A stretch of 64,000 bases of DNA from Novosphingobium arvoryzae (GTDB taxonomy: Bacteria > Pseudomonadota > Alphaproteobacteria > Sphingomonadales > Sphingomonadaceae), in the NCBI RefSeq assembly GCF_014652615.1, contig NZ_BMZD01000001.1:207962-271961 (forward strand), written 5' to 3'. Positions within the stretch are counted from its first letter, which is position 1, and every line of letters begins with the position of its first letter. A program made the position numbers and the translations under genes. Shown piece after piece: positions 11,820-20,580 of this stretch. The notes below the pieces were generated by a model, which saw only the letters and a program-made list of their open reading frames with translations, was not told the DNA's origin and made no database searches.

Positions 11820-13742
11820 ATGAGTCCAAACCCGGCAACGCCGCTGCTCGACACCGTCGACACCCCGCATGACCTGCGCAAGCTTGCGCCCGCCCAGCTG
11901 CGCCAGCTGGCGGATGAACTGCGCGCCGAAATGATCGCCGCCGTCGGGCAGACCGGTGGGCACCTCGGTTCGGGGCTGGGGGTCGTGGAGCTGACCGTGG
12001 CGCTCCATTACGTGTTCAACACCCCTGACGACCGGCTGGTGTGGGACGTTGGCCATCAGGCCTATCCGCACAAGATCATCACCGGGCGGCGTGACCGGAT
12101 CCGCACCTTGCGGCAGGGCGGTGGCCTGTCCGGCTTCACCAAGCGCAGCGAGAGCGAATACGACCCGTTCGGCACGGCGCATTCCTCCACCTCGATTTCC
12201 GCCGCGCTGGGCTTTGCCATTGCCAACAAGCTGGCGGGTACGCCGGGCAAGGGCATCGCCGTGATCGGCGACGGCGCGATGAGCGCGGGCATGGCCTACG
12301 AGGCGATGAACAACGCCGAAGCGGCCGGCAACCGCCTGATCGTGATCCTGAACGACAACGACATGTCGATTGCGCCCCCGGTGGGCGGTCTGTCGGCCTA
12401 TCTGGCCCGCCTGGTGTCGTCACGGCCGTTTCTGGAACTGCGCGAACTGGCCCGCCGCCTGTCGCGCAAGCTGCCCGAACCGCTGCACCGCGCCGCCAAG
12501 AAGACCGACGAATTCGCGCGCGGCATGGCGATGGGCGGCACCCTGTTCGAGGAACTGGGCTTTTACTACGTCGGCCCGATTGACGGCCACAACCTGGACC
12601 AGCTGATCCCGGTGCTGGAAAACGTCCGCGATGCGGCGGAAGGGCCGTGCCTGATCCATGTCGTGACGCAAAAGGGCAAGGGCTATGTCCCGGCCGAACA
12701 GGCGGCGGACAAGTATCACGGCGTCCAGAAGTTCGATGTGGTGACCGGCCAGCAGGTCAAGGCCGCCGCCACCGCGCCCGCCTATCAGAACGTCTTCGGG
12801 GAAACGCTGGCCAAGCTGGCGGACACCGATCCCACGATCTGCGCGATCACCGCCGCGATGCCGTCGGGCACCGGGGTGGACAAGTTCGCCAAGGCGCACC
12901 CGGACCGCAGCTTTGACGTTGGCATTGCCGAACAGCACGCCGTCACCTTTGCCGCTGGCCTGGCCGCGCAGGGGATGCGGCCGTTCTGCGCGATCTACTC
13001 CACTTTCCTGCAACGCGCGTTCGACCAGGTCGTTCATGACGTCGCGATCCAGAACCTGCCGGTGCGCTTCGCGATTGACCGGGCCGGGCTGGTCGGCGCC
13101 GACGGCGCGACCCATGCGGGCAGCTTTGACATCACGTACCTTGCCACCCTGCCCAATCTGGTGGTGATGGCCGCGGCGGACGAGGCGGAACTGGTCCACA
13201 TGACTTATACCGCGGCTTGCCATGACAGCGGCCCGATCGCCTTCCGCTATCCGCGCGGCAATGGCGTGGGCGTGCCCCTGCCAGAAGTCCCGCAGCAGCT
13301 GGAAATCGGCAAGGGCCGGATCGTGCGCGAAGGCACCAAGGTGGCGCTGCTCTCGCTCGGCACGCGCCTTGCCGAAGCGTTGAAGGCGGCTGACGCGCTG
13401 GAGGCCAAGGGGCTGTCGACCACGGTGGCCGACTTGCGCTTTGCCAAGCCGCTCGACACCGACCTGATCCGCCGCCTGATGACCACGCACGATGTGGTGG
13501 TGACGGTGGAGGAAGGCTCCATCGGCGGGCTGGGCGCGCACGTGCTGACCATGGCCAGCGACGAAGGGCTGACCGACGCGGGCCTGAAAATCCGCACCCT
13601 GCGCCTGCCCGATGTGTTCCAGGACCACGATTCGCCCGACAAGCAATACGACGCGGCGGGCCTCAACGCCCCGCAGATCGTCGAATGCGTGCTGAAGGCG
13701 CTGCGCCACAACTCGGCGGGGGTTGAGGAAGCGCGGGCCTGA
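11820..13742 (+). CDS. dxs: 1-deoxy-D-xylulose-5-phosphate synthase
   Basis: 640 aa. Condenses pyruvate and glyceraldehyde 3-phosphate using thiamine diphosphate, the first step of the MEP isoprenoid pathway. Seen are [11 protein letters not shown], the TPP motif [34 protein letters not shown] and the transketolase C-terminal domain. The start [19 protein letters not shown] at 11820 gives the family length; six extra codons to 11802 are possible but unneeded. The small membrane-protein gene starts 1 base after its stop. Confidence 0.97.
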   Translation: MSPNPATPLLDTVDTPHDLRKLAPAQLRQLADELRAEMIAAVGQTGGHLGSGLGVVELTVALHYVFNTPDDRLVWDVGHQAYPHKIITGRRDRIRTLRQGGGLSGFTKRSESEYDPFGTAHSSTSISAALGFAIANKLAGTPGKGIAVIGDGAMSAGMAYEAMNNAEAAGNRLIVILNDNDMSIAPPVGGLSAYLARLVSSRPFLELRELARRLSRKLPEPLHRAAKKTDEFARGMAMGGTLFEELGFYYVGPIDGHNLDQLIPVLENVRDAAEGPCLIHVVTQKGKGYVPAEQAADKYHGVQKFDVVTGQQVKAAATAPAYQNVFGETLAKLADTDPTICAITAAMPSGTGVDKFAKAHPDRSFDVGIAEQHAVTFAAGLAAQGMRPFCAIYSTFLQRAFDQVVHDVAIQNLPVRFAIDRAGLVGADGATHAGSFDITYLATLPNLVVMAAADEAELVHMTYTAACHDSGPIAFRYPRGNGVGVPLPEVPQQLEIGKGRIVREGTKVALLSLGTRLAEALKAADALEAKGLSTTVADLRFAKPLDTDLIRRLMTTHDVVVTVEEGSIGGLGAHVLTMASDEGLTDAGLKIRTLRLPDVFQDHDSPDKQYDAAGLNAPQIVECVLKALRHNSAGVEEARA

Positions 13743-13743
13743 C

Positions 13744-14310
13744 ATGGCGGATAGCGCGGCCACTCCGTTCGAGGCGCGCTATTCGATCCCCAAGCTGCTG
13801 GGCTGGACGCTGCTGGCCGCGCCGCTGGCCACATTTTCCGCTGTCATGCTGACGCAGGGACTGGCGGATGGCGGCTTCCTGATCGCGATCCTTGGCGCGC
13901 TGGGCCTGCTGTTCTTCGGCGGCGGGATGGCCGCGTTCCTGCGCAGCATGTTCGACCGCCGGGTGCAATTGCGGATCGACGGCAACGGGCTGCTCCTGCG
14001 CGCCCACTCGGCCAGGGTCATTCCGCTCCGTTCGATCAAGCGGGTCGGAACCGACCAGGGCCTGATCTGGCTGCTGCTTTACAAGCCGTCCAGGTTTCCG
14101 ATTGAAGGCAGGTGGCGCCGCCTGATCTACCGGATCAACGGCACTGCCGCGAAAGGGTTCTTCGGCGATGCCTGGATCTGGACGGCGCATCTGAATTGTT
14201 CGAAGCAACAGGTGTTCAGCGCGATCAACGCGCACATCGTGCCGACCGCCTTTGAGCGCGATCTGGCCGCGCGGATTGCGGCGGCGGACGCGGCCCAGCC
14301 AGACGGCTAA
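13744..14310 (+). CDS. Two-helix membrane protein with a PH-like cytoplasmic part, unknown function
   Basis: 188 aa from the ATG at 13744. Two hydrophobic segments near residues 18-62 (LGWTLLAAPLATFSAVMLTQ and FLIAILGALGLLFFGGGMAAFL) are followed by a soluble part of beta-strand pattern (VQLRIDGNGLLLRAHSARVI), resembling the bacterial STM3941-type membrane proteins. It starts 1 base after dxs and is probably co-transcribed, but no link to isoprenoid synthesis is visible. Confidence 0.65.
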   Translation: MADSAATPFEARYSIPKLLGWTLLAAPLATFSAVMLTQGLADGGFLIAILGALGLLFFGGGMAAFLRSMFDRRVQLRIDGNGLLLRAHSARVIPLRSIKRVGTDQGLIWLLLYKPSRFPIEGRWRRLIYRINGTAAKGFFGDAWIWTAHLNCSKQQVFSAINAHIVPTAFERDLAARIAAADAAQPDG

Positions 14311-14332
14311 GCCAGCGCGGCCTGCCCCCCGA

Positions 14333-15019
14333 TTACCCGATCCAGCGCCACAGCCCCGCCGGGACATAGGCCAGCCACACGTGCGCCCAGCTGCCCAGCA
14401 GCCACAGCACAATCCCGCCGATCCACGGCAGCGCTCCCGCCTTGGCCAGCCCGCCCAGGCGCGGCCAGAAGCTCGTGCGGGCTTCCCAGCCTTGCCAGGC
14501 GGCGCCCATCGCGGCTTCCTTCTTGCGGTCCTGCATGTGCGATCCCACCAGCGCGAGCACGGCCATCGCCAGCGCCAGCACGATCACGCGCGGGGTGGGG
14601 GAAACAAGCACGTGCGCCACGCTCCACAGCGCGAAGGCCCACATCATCGGGTGGCGGGTCACGTGGAACACGCCGTGCGGGGCTTTCTCGGCCAGTGCCG
14701 CCGCGCGCGGATCGGGGAGTGCCGGGTTGCCGAAGAACGATCCGGTGAGCAGCACGCTGCTGAGCAGCATCAGTGCCGTCGCAAGGCCCCAGATCGCATG
14801 GCCGGTGCCGTCCCACAGCGGTGCGGTGTCGGGCGGGACGGCGCGAAAGGCCATCGCCATCCATGCGAACGTACCCAGCGCGACCAGCGAATAGACCGCC
14901 TGAAAGCCCTTGTCCCCCACGGTCCGCACCACGGTGCCGCGCAAGGGGTGGGACAAGGCAAAGTGGGTTCCGACGAAAGCGACCGCTGCGGCGATCAGGT
15001 TGGCAAGCGCTTCATTCAT
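14333..15019 (-). CDS. NnrU-family membrane protein
   Basis: 228 aa with about six hydrophobic helices. The family signature is the HVTRHPMMWAFALWSVAHVL segment with conserved His and Arg in the membrane. NnrU was named for its effect on nitric oxide metabolism in Rhodobacter and is related to steroid-reductase/isoprenylcysteine methyltransferase-like membrane proteins. No denitrification gene occurs in the window, so that role is not supported here. Separated by 26 bases from the amidohydrolase pair on the same strand. Confidence 0.8.
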   Translation of the reverse strand: MNEALANLIAAAVAFVGTHFALSHPLRGTVVRTVGDKGFQAVYSLVALGTFAWMAMAFRAVPPDTAPLWDGTGHAIWGLATALMLLSSVLLTGSFFGNPALPDPRAAALAEKAPHGVFHVTRHPMMWAFALWSVAHVLVSPTPRVIVLALAMAVLALVGSHMQDRKKEAAMGAAWQGWEARTSFWPRLGGLAKAGALPWIGGIVLWLLGSWAHVWLAYVPAGLWRWIG

Positions 15020-15045
15020 GTCGGAACCCTCCCTTGGTTATGCTC

Positions 15046-16389
15046 CTACCAGTCGTAGGCTTTGGGCAATGCGCCCTCGGTTGGCATCAGATACCGGTCG
15101 CGCAGGCGCGTCTGGCGGTTGGTCAGGGGTTGTTCGACCCCGTCGATGAACACCTGCGTCACGCCGGAACCCGCTTCGAGCGGGTCGCCGTCCCAGATCA
15201 CGACGTCCCCGGCGCGGCCCGGCTTCAGGCTCCCGAACTTGTCGCCCTGGCCGATGATTTCGGCGGGAACCGAGCTGATCGCGGCAAAGGCCTTGTCCCA
15301 TGACAGCCCGGTCGCGCCGGGCACCTTGGTCAGGCCCACCAGATTGCCCGCATATTGCGGGGCATGGCGCGGCTGGTCAAAGAACGCGCCCAGCGCGACC
15401 TTGACGCCCGCTGCGGCCATCCGCCCGATGTTCGACTGGGTCGCGCCCAGCTGCTCGAACGAGGCAGGCAGGTCGTTCAGCGGGGTGGCCAGCACCGGCA
15501 CGCCCGACGCGGCGAGTTCCCGCGCCGCCATCCAGCCTTCGGACGCGCCGACGATCACCAGCTTCAGCGCCGGGAAATCGGTCTTCAGCGCCAGTGCGAT
15601 GCGGATGTCCGCCGCACGTTCGGCCCGGACGTAAAGCGGCTGGCGACCGCTGACGACCGGGATCAGCGCCGCAGCGTCGAACCGGGTGAGCAGGGCATCG
15701 CCCGGCCGTTCCGGCGCGGCATCGGCCAGGCGCGGGTCTGCACCCGCTCCGCCGCCCCGTCGCGCCAGCTCACGCGCCTCTACCAGCGCGTTGCGCAGCA
15801 CGGCGTGAACGGCAACGCGGCTGCCCCCGGCCCGGCGCGCACCGGTTTCGCCCAGATCGACATACTGGAACGCGCGCGGCTGGGTGACGGCCTGGTTGTC
15901 TGCCCCCAGATCGATGATTGCGCCCTGCCCGCCAAAGATCGCGCCGGTATCCAGCGGTGCCACGGCAGCGCGGGTAACACCCGCTGCCCGGCTGATCAGG
16001 ATCGGCTGGGCGACCGGGTTGATCGCGGGGGCAATGTCCAGCGCGGCGCTGAACGGGGCCTTGCCCGCTTCGCCATCGTTGCTTTCCTCGACCGCCTCGA
16101 CATCGACCAGCCCCAGATCGGTCACCGCGACCACGAGGCCGGGCGTAACCCATTTGCCGCCGGCATCGATGGTCCGCACGCCAGCCGGCACGGCTACCCC
16201 GGCCCCGGCCGCGACGACCTTGCCGCCGCGCACCACCACGGTGCCGCCGGGAATCGGGGCAGAGCCATCGCCGATCACGACAGTGGCGTTGGTGATCGCC
16301 ATGTCCTGCGCCAGCGCGGGTGTGGCGACCGAGGTGAGCAGCGCGGCCAGCAGGGCGGCCGGCGCGAGAGTCAGCTTGCGGGCGCTCAT
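15046..16389 (-). CDS. Secreted amidohydrolase-like protein lacking the metal-binding HxH motif
   Basis: 447 aa. An N-terminal signal peptide (LLAALLTSVATPALAQ) targets it to the periplasm. The overall fold matches the amidohydrolase superfamily: a start strand with GSAPIPGGTVVVRGGKVVA, a barrel, and the closing GRAGDVVIWDGDPLE. Where active members have VTPGLIDxHxH, this protein reads VTPGLVVAVTDLGLVDVEA, so both metal histidines are gone, and later His ligands are not evident. It is therefore probably a non-catalytic partner or has a changed chemistry. Its ATG overlaps the stop of the intact paralogue by 4 bases. Confidence 0.8.
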   Translation of the reverse strand: MSARKLTLAPAALLAALLTSVATPALAQDMAITNATVVIGDGSAPIPGGTVVVRGGKVVAAGAGVAVPAGVRTIDAGGKWVTPGLVVAVTDLGLVDVEAVEESNDGEAGKAPFSAALDIAPAINPVAQPILISRAAGVTRAAVAPLDTGAIFGGQGAIIDLGADNQAVTQPRAFQYVDLGETGARRAGGSRVAVHAVLRNALVEARELARRGGGAGADPRLADAAPERPGDALLTRFDAAALIPVVSGRQPLYVRAERAADIRIALALKTDFPALKLVIVGASEGWMAARELAASGVPVLATPLNDLPASFEQLGATQSNIGRMAAAGVKVALGAFFDQPRHAPQYAGNLVGLTKVPGATGLSWDKAFAAISSVPAEIIGQGDKFGSLKPGRAGDVVIWDGDPLEAGSGVTQVFIDGVEQPLTNRQTRLRDRYLMPTEGALPKAYDW

Positions 16390-17804
16390 TTCACGTCTCC
16401 TTCACCGGGCTGGCCCAGCTCGAAATCGGTCACCGGGCGGTGCTTCGGATTGCCCGCATCGAACAGCAGCGCGCCATCCACCCAGACCTTTTCGGGGCGC
16501 GAGTAATTGGACAGAGGGTTGCCGTTCCACAGCACCACGTCCGCCGCCTTGCCCGCATCCAGACTGCCGGTCAGCTTGTCGATCCCCACGGCCTTGGCCG
16601 GGTTCAGCGTCAGCCAGCGGACCACTTCGGCGTCGGAAATGTCCACCCCGGCGCGGCGGGCATCGCCCTGCGCCTTGGCGGCTTCCTGATTGAGCCGCTG
16701 GATGCCGTTCTCGTCGTCCGAATGGATCACCACACACGCGCCCGCCTTGTAGAGCAGCCCGGCGTTTTCGGGGATCGCGTCATAGGCTTCCATCTTGAAG
16801 CCCCACCAGTCCGCCCAGACCGCGCTGCAGGTGTCATTGGCCTTCAGCATATCGCCGATCTTGTAGGCTTCGACGGCGTGGTGGAACGCGGAAACCTTGT
16901 AGCCGAATTCCTTCGCCATATCGAGGACGAGTGCCATTTCGTCGGCGCGGTAGCAGTGGTTCTGGACCAGGATCTCGCCGTCCAGCACCCCGACCAGCGT
17001 TTCCATCGCCAGGTCGCGGCTCTCCAGCTTGCCCTCGTCGCGCTTGCGGCGATAGTCCTGCGCCTTCAGCCAGGTCGCGCGGTTATAGGCAAAGTTGCCC
17101 ATCCGGGTGGAGGGCGCGCGGCCCTTGCCGCCATAGACCCGCTTCGGGTTTTCGCCGCAGGCCATCTTCAGGGTGTAAGGCGCGGCGGGGAACTTCATCC
17201 CCTGAACCGAGCGCGCGGGAACGTTCTTCAGCGTCACGCCGCGCCCGCCCATCAGGTTGGCACTGCCCGGCAGCACGTGCAGTGCGGTCACGCCGCCATT
17301 GGCCAGCGCGCGGGTAAAGCCGGGGTCCTGCGGCCAGACGCTGTGTTCCGCCCAGACTTCGGGCGTGGTCGGCGCGGTGGCTTCGTTGCCATCGGAATGG
17401 GCCTGCACGCTGGGGCTGGGGTAATCACCCAGATGGCTGTGCGCGTCGATGATGCCCGGCGTCACGAACTTGCCGGTGGCGTCGATCCGCTGGAAGCCCT
17501 CGGGAATCGCGAGGTCCGCGCCGCCCAGCGCGACCAGCTTGCCATCGCGGAACAGCAGCGTGCCGCGTTCGATCCGGCCGCCCTTGCCGTCGAACACGGT
17601 TGCACCAACCAGCGCCGTCGCCGCGCCGGGATAGGGCTTGTAGCTGGACGGGTAGGGATCCTTGTTGAAATCCCGCGCGGCCTTGGCGGCGGCGCTGGGT
17701 TCCTTCTTCGCGTCCTTGGCCTTGGCGATGCCGGGCACGGTAGCGCCCAGCGCCAGCGCACAGGCGGCCGCTGCCAGCAGCGGGCGATGCAACTTCTTCA
17801 TCAT
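16386..17804 (-). CDS. Secreted metal-dependent amidohydrolase
   Basis: 472 aa. Signal peptide of about 27 residues (MMKKLHRPLLAAAACALALG...). The metal ligands of the superfamily are present: HSH (His122, His124), a candidate carboxylated Lys213 (YTLKMACGENPKR), His283, His308/309 and Asp363 (VVIHSDDENG), and it ends with GKAADVVLWNGNP. It probably hydrolyses an amide or cyclic amide, perhaps a peptide derivative, in the periplasm; the substrate is unknown. It lies 3 bases from the peptide transporter gene, which suggests a shared role in peptide use. Confidence 0.88.
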   Translation of the reverse strand: MMKKLHRPLLAAAACALALGATVPGIAKAKDAKKEPSAAAKAARDFNKDPYPSSYKPYPGAATALVGATVFDGKGGRIERGTLLFRDGKLVALGGADLAIPEGFQRIDATGKFVTPGIIDAHSHLGDYPSPSVQAHSDGNEATAPTTPEVWAEHSVWPQDPGFTRALANGGVTALHVLPGSANLMGGRGVTLKNVPARSVQGMKFPAAPYTLKMACGENPKRVYGGKGRAPSTRMGNFAYNRATWLKAQDYRRKRDEGKLESRDLAMETLVGVLDGEILVQNHCYRADEMALVLDMAKEFGYKVSAFHHAVEAYKIGDMLKANDTCSAVWADWWGFKMEAYDAIPENAGLLYKAGACVVIHSDDENGIQRLNQEAAKAQGDARRAGVDISDAEVVRWLTLNPAKAVGIDKLTGSLDAGKAADVVLWNGNPLSNYSRPEKVWVDGALLFDAGNPKHRPVTDFELGQPGEGDVK

Positions 17805-17807
17805 GAC

Positions 17808-19397
17808 TTACTCCGCCTTCGGTTCCGGCCGGTCTTCCAGCGTGTCGAGGTGCATCCAGCGCTTCACGACCGGCGAAATCAGCAGGACCGCGACAGCCGC
17901 GCCGATCGAGATCCAGCCGAACATTTCATAGATTTCCAGCAGCTTTTCCTTGCTCATTTCCCCGCCGTGGCCGCCGGTGGCTTCACCGATCTTGCCCGCG
18001 ACGAAGTTGCCGACCGCCGTCATGTAGAACCACGCCCCCATGATCAGCGAGGCGAGATAGCTGGGTGCCAGGCGGTTCATGGCCGAAAGGCCGACCGGGG
18101 ACAGGCACAGCTCGCCCGTGGTGGCCAGCAGGTAATACAGGAACACGAACAGCACCGGCGTCATCGCGGCAATGCCGAAGGCCTGCGCGCCCCACACCAG
18201 CACCAGGTTGGCAAGGCCCATCTGCGCCAGCGCCAGGCCGAACTTGGCCGGTGCCGACGGTTCCATCCCGCGCTTGCCCAGCCACTGCCAGAGGCCCGCG
18301 AACAACGGGGCCAGAATGATGATGTAGATCGGGTTGATCGACTGGAACAGCGACGCCGGGGTCGCGCCGCGATCGACGTAGCGGTCGGTAAACAGGCTCA
18401 TCGAGCCGCCGGCCTGTTCGAACAGGCCCCAGAACAGCGGGTTGAGGCTGATCAGGAACAGCACCGCGAACATCCGTTCGCGCGGCTCCTTGGGCAGCTT
18501 GAAGGTTTCGTAGAGCACGTAGCCGAGCAGGCCGACGCCCGAGACGACCAGCAGGCTCTGGATCACCGACTGGTACTGAACCAGTGCCCAGCAAACCGCG
18601 ACCGCCGCCACGCCGATGCCATAGAGTGTCATCTCGCGCGACTTGGTCAGCGGGGCCGGTGCCTCGCCCGCCCCGTTCAGCGCGCCCTTGCCCAGCACGA
18701 ACACCACCAGGCCAAGCAGCATCCCGATGCCGGCCAGGCCAAAGCCATAGCCCCAGCCAATCGTCTCGCCGAGGTAGCCGACCAGGATCGTGCCGATCGC
18801 CGCCCCGACGTTGATGCCCATGTAGAACACGGTGTAGGCCCCGTCGCGGCGCACGTCGGTCAGCTTGTAGAGCTGGCCCACCATCACCGAAATGTTGGCC
18901 TTGAGAAAGCCCGAGCCGACGATGATGAACGCCAGCGCCGCCCAGAACACGTTGATGGCCGGGTCAGCCTGCTTCAGCAGCGGATCGGTTAGTCCGTGGA
19001 CGCCTTCAACCGCCATCAGGCTGTGGCCGACCGCCAGCAGCAAGCCGCCGAACAGCACGGCCTTGCGCTGCCCCAGATAGCGGTCAGCCAGATAGCCGCC
19101 CAGCACCGGGGTGATATAGACCAGGCTGGTGTAGGCGCCATAGATCAGGTTCGCCTTACCATCGCTGAACAGCCAGTGCTTGGTGAGGTAGAAGATCAGC
19201 AGCGCGCGCATGCCGTAATAGGAAAAGCGTTCCCACATTTCCGCGAAGAACAGCATGTAGAGGCCCTTGGGGTGGCCTGCGAATTCCGGTTCCTTCTGGA
19301 TCGCGATCTTGCTGCCGATTGCCAGGAAGATGCCGAGAACGACGACCGCGATGGCCGCGATCCAGTCCCCCTCGTTCCACAGCGCCATGTCTTTCAT
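17808..19397 (-). CDS. Proton-dependent oligopeptide transporter (POT/PTR family)
   Basis: 529 aa, polytopic inner-membrane protein with about 14 hydrophobic segments. Takes up di- and tripeptides with protons. The family proton-coupling motif ExxER appears as EMWERFSYYGMRALL (Glu53, Glu56, Arg57), followed by GGYLADRYLGQRKAVLFGG. It heads an operon with two amidohydrolases. A second in-frame ATG at 19388 is possible. A GntR regulator is encoded divergently 204 bases away. Confidence 0.93.
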   Translation of the reverse strand: MKDMALWNEGDWIAAIAVVVLGIFLAIGSKIAIQKEPEFAGHPKGLYMLFFAEMWERFSYYGMRALLIFYLTKHWLFSDGKANLIYGAYTSLVYITPVLGGYLADRYLGQRKAVLFGGLLLAVGHSLMAVEGVHGLTDPLLKQADPAINVFWAALAFIIVGSGFLKANISVMVGQLYKLTDVRRDGAYTVFYMGINVGAAIGTILVGYLGETIGWGYGFGLAGIGMLLGLVVFVLGKGALNGAGEAPAPLTKSREMTLYGIGVAAVAVCWALVQYQSVIQSLLVVSGVGLLGYVLYETFKLPKEPRERMFAVLFLISLNPLFWGLFEQAGGSMSLFTDRYVDRGATPASLFQSINPIYIIILAPLFAGLWQWLGKRGMEPSAPAKFGLALAQMGLANLVLVWGAQAFGIAAMTPVLFVFLYYLLATTGELCLSPVGLSAMNRLAPSYLASLIMGAWFYMTAVGNFVAGKIGEATGGHGGEMSKEKLLEIYEMFGWISIGAAVAVLLISPVVKRWMHLDTLEDRPEPKAE

Positions 19398-19601
19398 TCA
19401 AACCCCCGTAATCATTGATGCGGCGCGCATCGCGAGGCGGCGCGCCGAAGTGGGGGGAGATTAGCGGGGTTTGCGAGGGATTGAAGCAGAATATTGCGCG
19501 GTTGTGAAACAGGATGATTCCGGCCGCAAAGATCGGCATGCACGGTTCCCGCCAGCGCGGTTCTGCTTGCGTGATACGCTGTATTATGGCACTGATGCAC
19601 C

Positions 19602-19943
19602 ATGCCTGATTCCAGCAAGCCCGTCTATTTGAAACTGCGCGACAAGATCGCTGCGTCGATCATCGACGGGACTTATCCCGAAGGCGCGATGCTGCCTTCG
19701 GTGCGGGCCTTCGCGGCCGAACAGGGGGCCAACCCGCTGACGGTGGCCAAGGCCTATCAGCAGTTCCAGCTTGATGGCCTGGTCGAAGTCCAGCGCGGGG
19801 TCGGCATGTTCGTCGCGCGGGGGGCGGCGGAGCGGCTGCGACGGTCGGAACGGGATGCGTTTCTGGCGGTCGAATGGCCCGCAATCCGCCAGCGGATGGA
19901 CCGGCTCGGCATCGTGCTGACGGACCTTCTGCAAGAAGGTTAA
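19602..19943 (+). CDS. GntR-family transcriptional regulator, short YtrA type
   Basis: 113 aa. Residues about 5-70 are a winged helix (KLRDKIAASIIDGTYPEGAMLPSVRAFA, NPLTVAKAYQQFQLDGLVEVQRGVGMFV). The remaining 40 residues form a short helical dimerisation tail, the hallmark of the YtrA subgroup, and no effector domain exists. YtrA-type regulators commonly control a divergent or downstream transporter. The divergent peptide transporter is the obvious candidate target, by position only. Confidence 0.85.
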   Translation: MPDSSKPVYLKLRDKIAASIIDGTYPEGAMLPSVRAFAAEQGANPLTVAKAYQQFQLDGLVEVQRGVGMFVARGAAERLRRSERDAFLAVEWPAIRQRMDRLGIVLTDLLQEG

Positions 19944-20099
19944 TTCGGGCTTATCTCGGTTAACTTTATTCGTTGCGCCGACTTGCCGGTTTTGGCACTA
20001 CCGGATCGTGCAGTGCCGCTTGTACCGGGTCGAAAGCTGTGCCGCGCTTTTTTCCAATCGGGGCCGGGTTGCATCCGCAGCCCGCGGAAAGGCGTGATA

Positions 20100-20381
20100 A
20101 TGATCAGGTCCGAATTGCTGCAGTTGCTCGCGCGGGAAAACCCGGAACTGCGGGCAGAAGAGATCGAGAAGGTGGTCAACGTCTTCTTCGACGAAATCGC
20201 CGAGCGCCTGGCGCGCGGAGGACGCGTGGAATTGCGCGGTTTCGGCGCATTTTCCACTCGTGAGCGCGATGCGCGCAAGGGGCGCAATCCGCGCACGGGC
20301 GACAGTGTCGATGTTCCGGGCAAGAAAGTGCCCTACTTCAAACCGGGCAAGGAAATGCGCGCCCGGCTTAACGCCGATTGA
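20100..20381 (+). CDS. ihfB: Integration host factor beta subunit
   Basis: 93 aa. Starts [20 protein letters not shown] at the ATG at 20100; the ORF extension to 19983 has no family similarity. Contains [29 protein letters not shown] and [11 protein letters not shown], which match IhfB more closely than HU or IhfA. Forms a heterodimer with IhfA that bends DNA at specific sites. A 156-base upstream gap provides its own promoter. Confidence 0.93.
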   Translation: MIRSELLQLLARENPELRAEEIEKVVNVFFDEIAERLARGGRVELRGFGAFSTRERDARKGRNPRTGDSVDVPGKKVPYFKPGKEMRARLNAD

Positions 20382-20484
20382 TCGTTCCGGACCGACCCAT
20401 CCATCCCCGGTGATGGCAGATGCAGCCCCGAATGGCGGCTGGACAATGCCGCAACCAATCTGCCACAGGCAGGCCCTGCGCCGT

Positions 20485-20569
20485 GCGGACGTGGCGGAAT
20501 GGTAGACGCAGGGGACTTAAAATCCCTTGATCCTTGATCGTGTGGGTTCGAGTCCCACCGTCCGCACCA
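20485..20569 (+). tRNA. tRNA-Leu (anticodon TAA)
   Basis: An 85-base cloverleaf including encoded CCA. Acceptor arms GCGGACG and CGTCCGC pair fully. The anticodon loop CTTAAAA carries TAA at 20518-20520, the long variable arm of class II tRNAs is present, and TGGGTTCGAGTCCCA forms the T arm. Confidence 0.97.
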
Positions 20570-20580
20570 GCGCTGTCAGG

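Noticed and set aside
16440..18992. 850-codon plus-strand frame across the amidohydrolase and transporter genes
   Set aside because: Antisense to two or more well-supported genes and crosses their boundary. His/Gln/Arg-rich composition marks a shadow frame.
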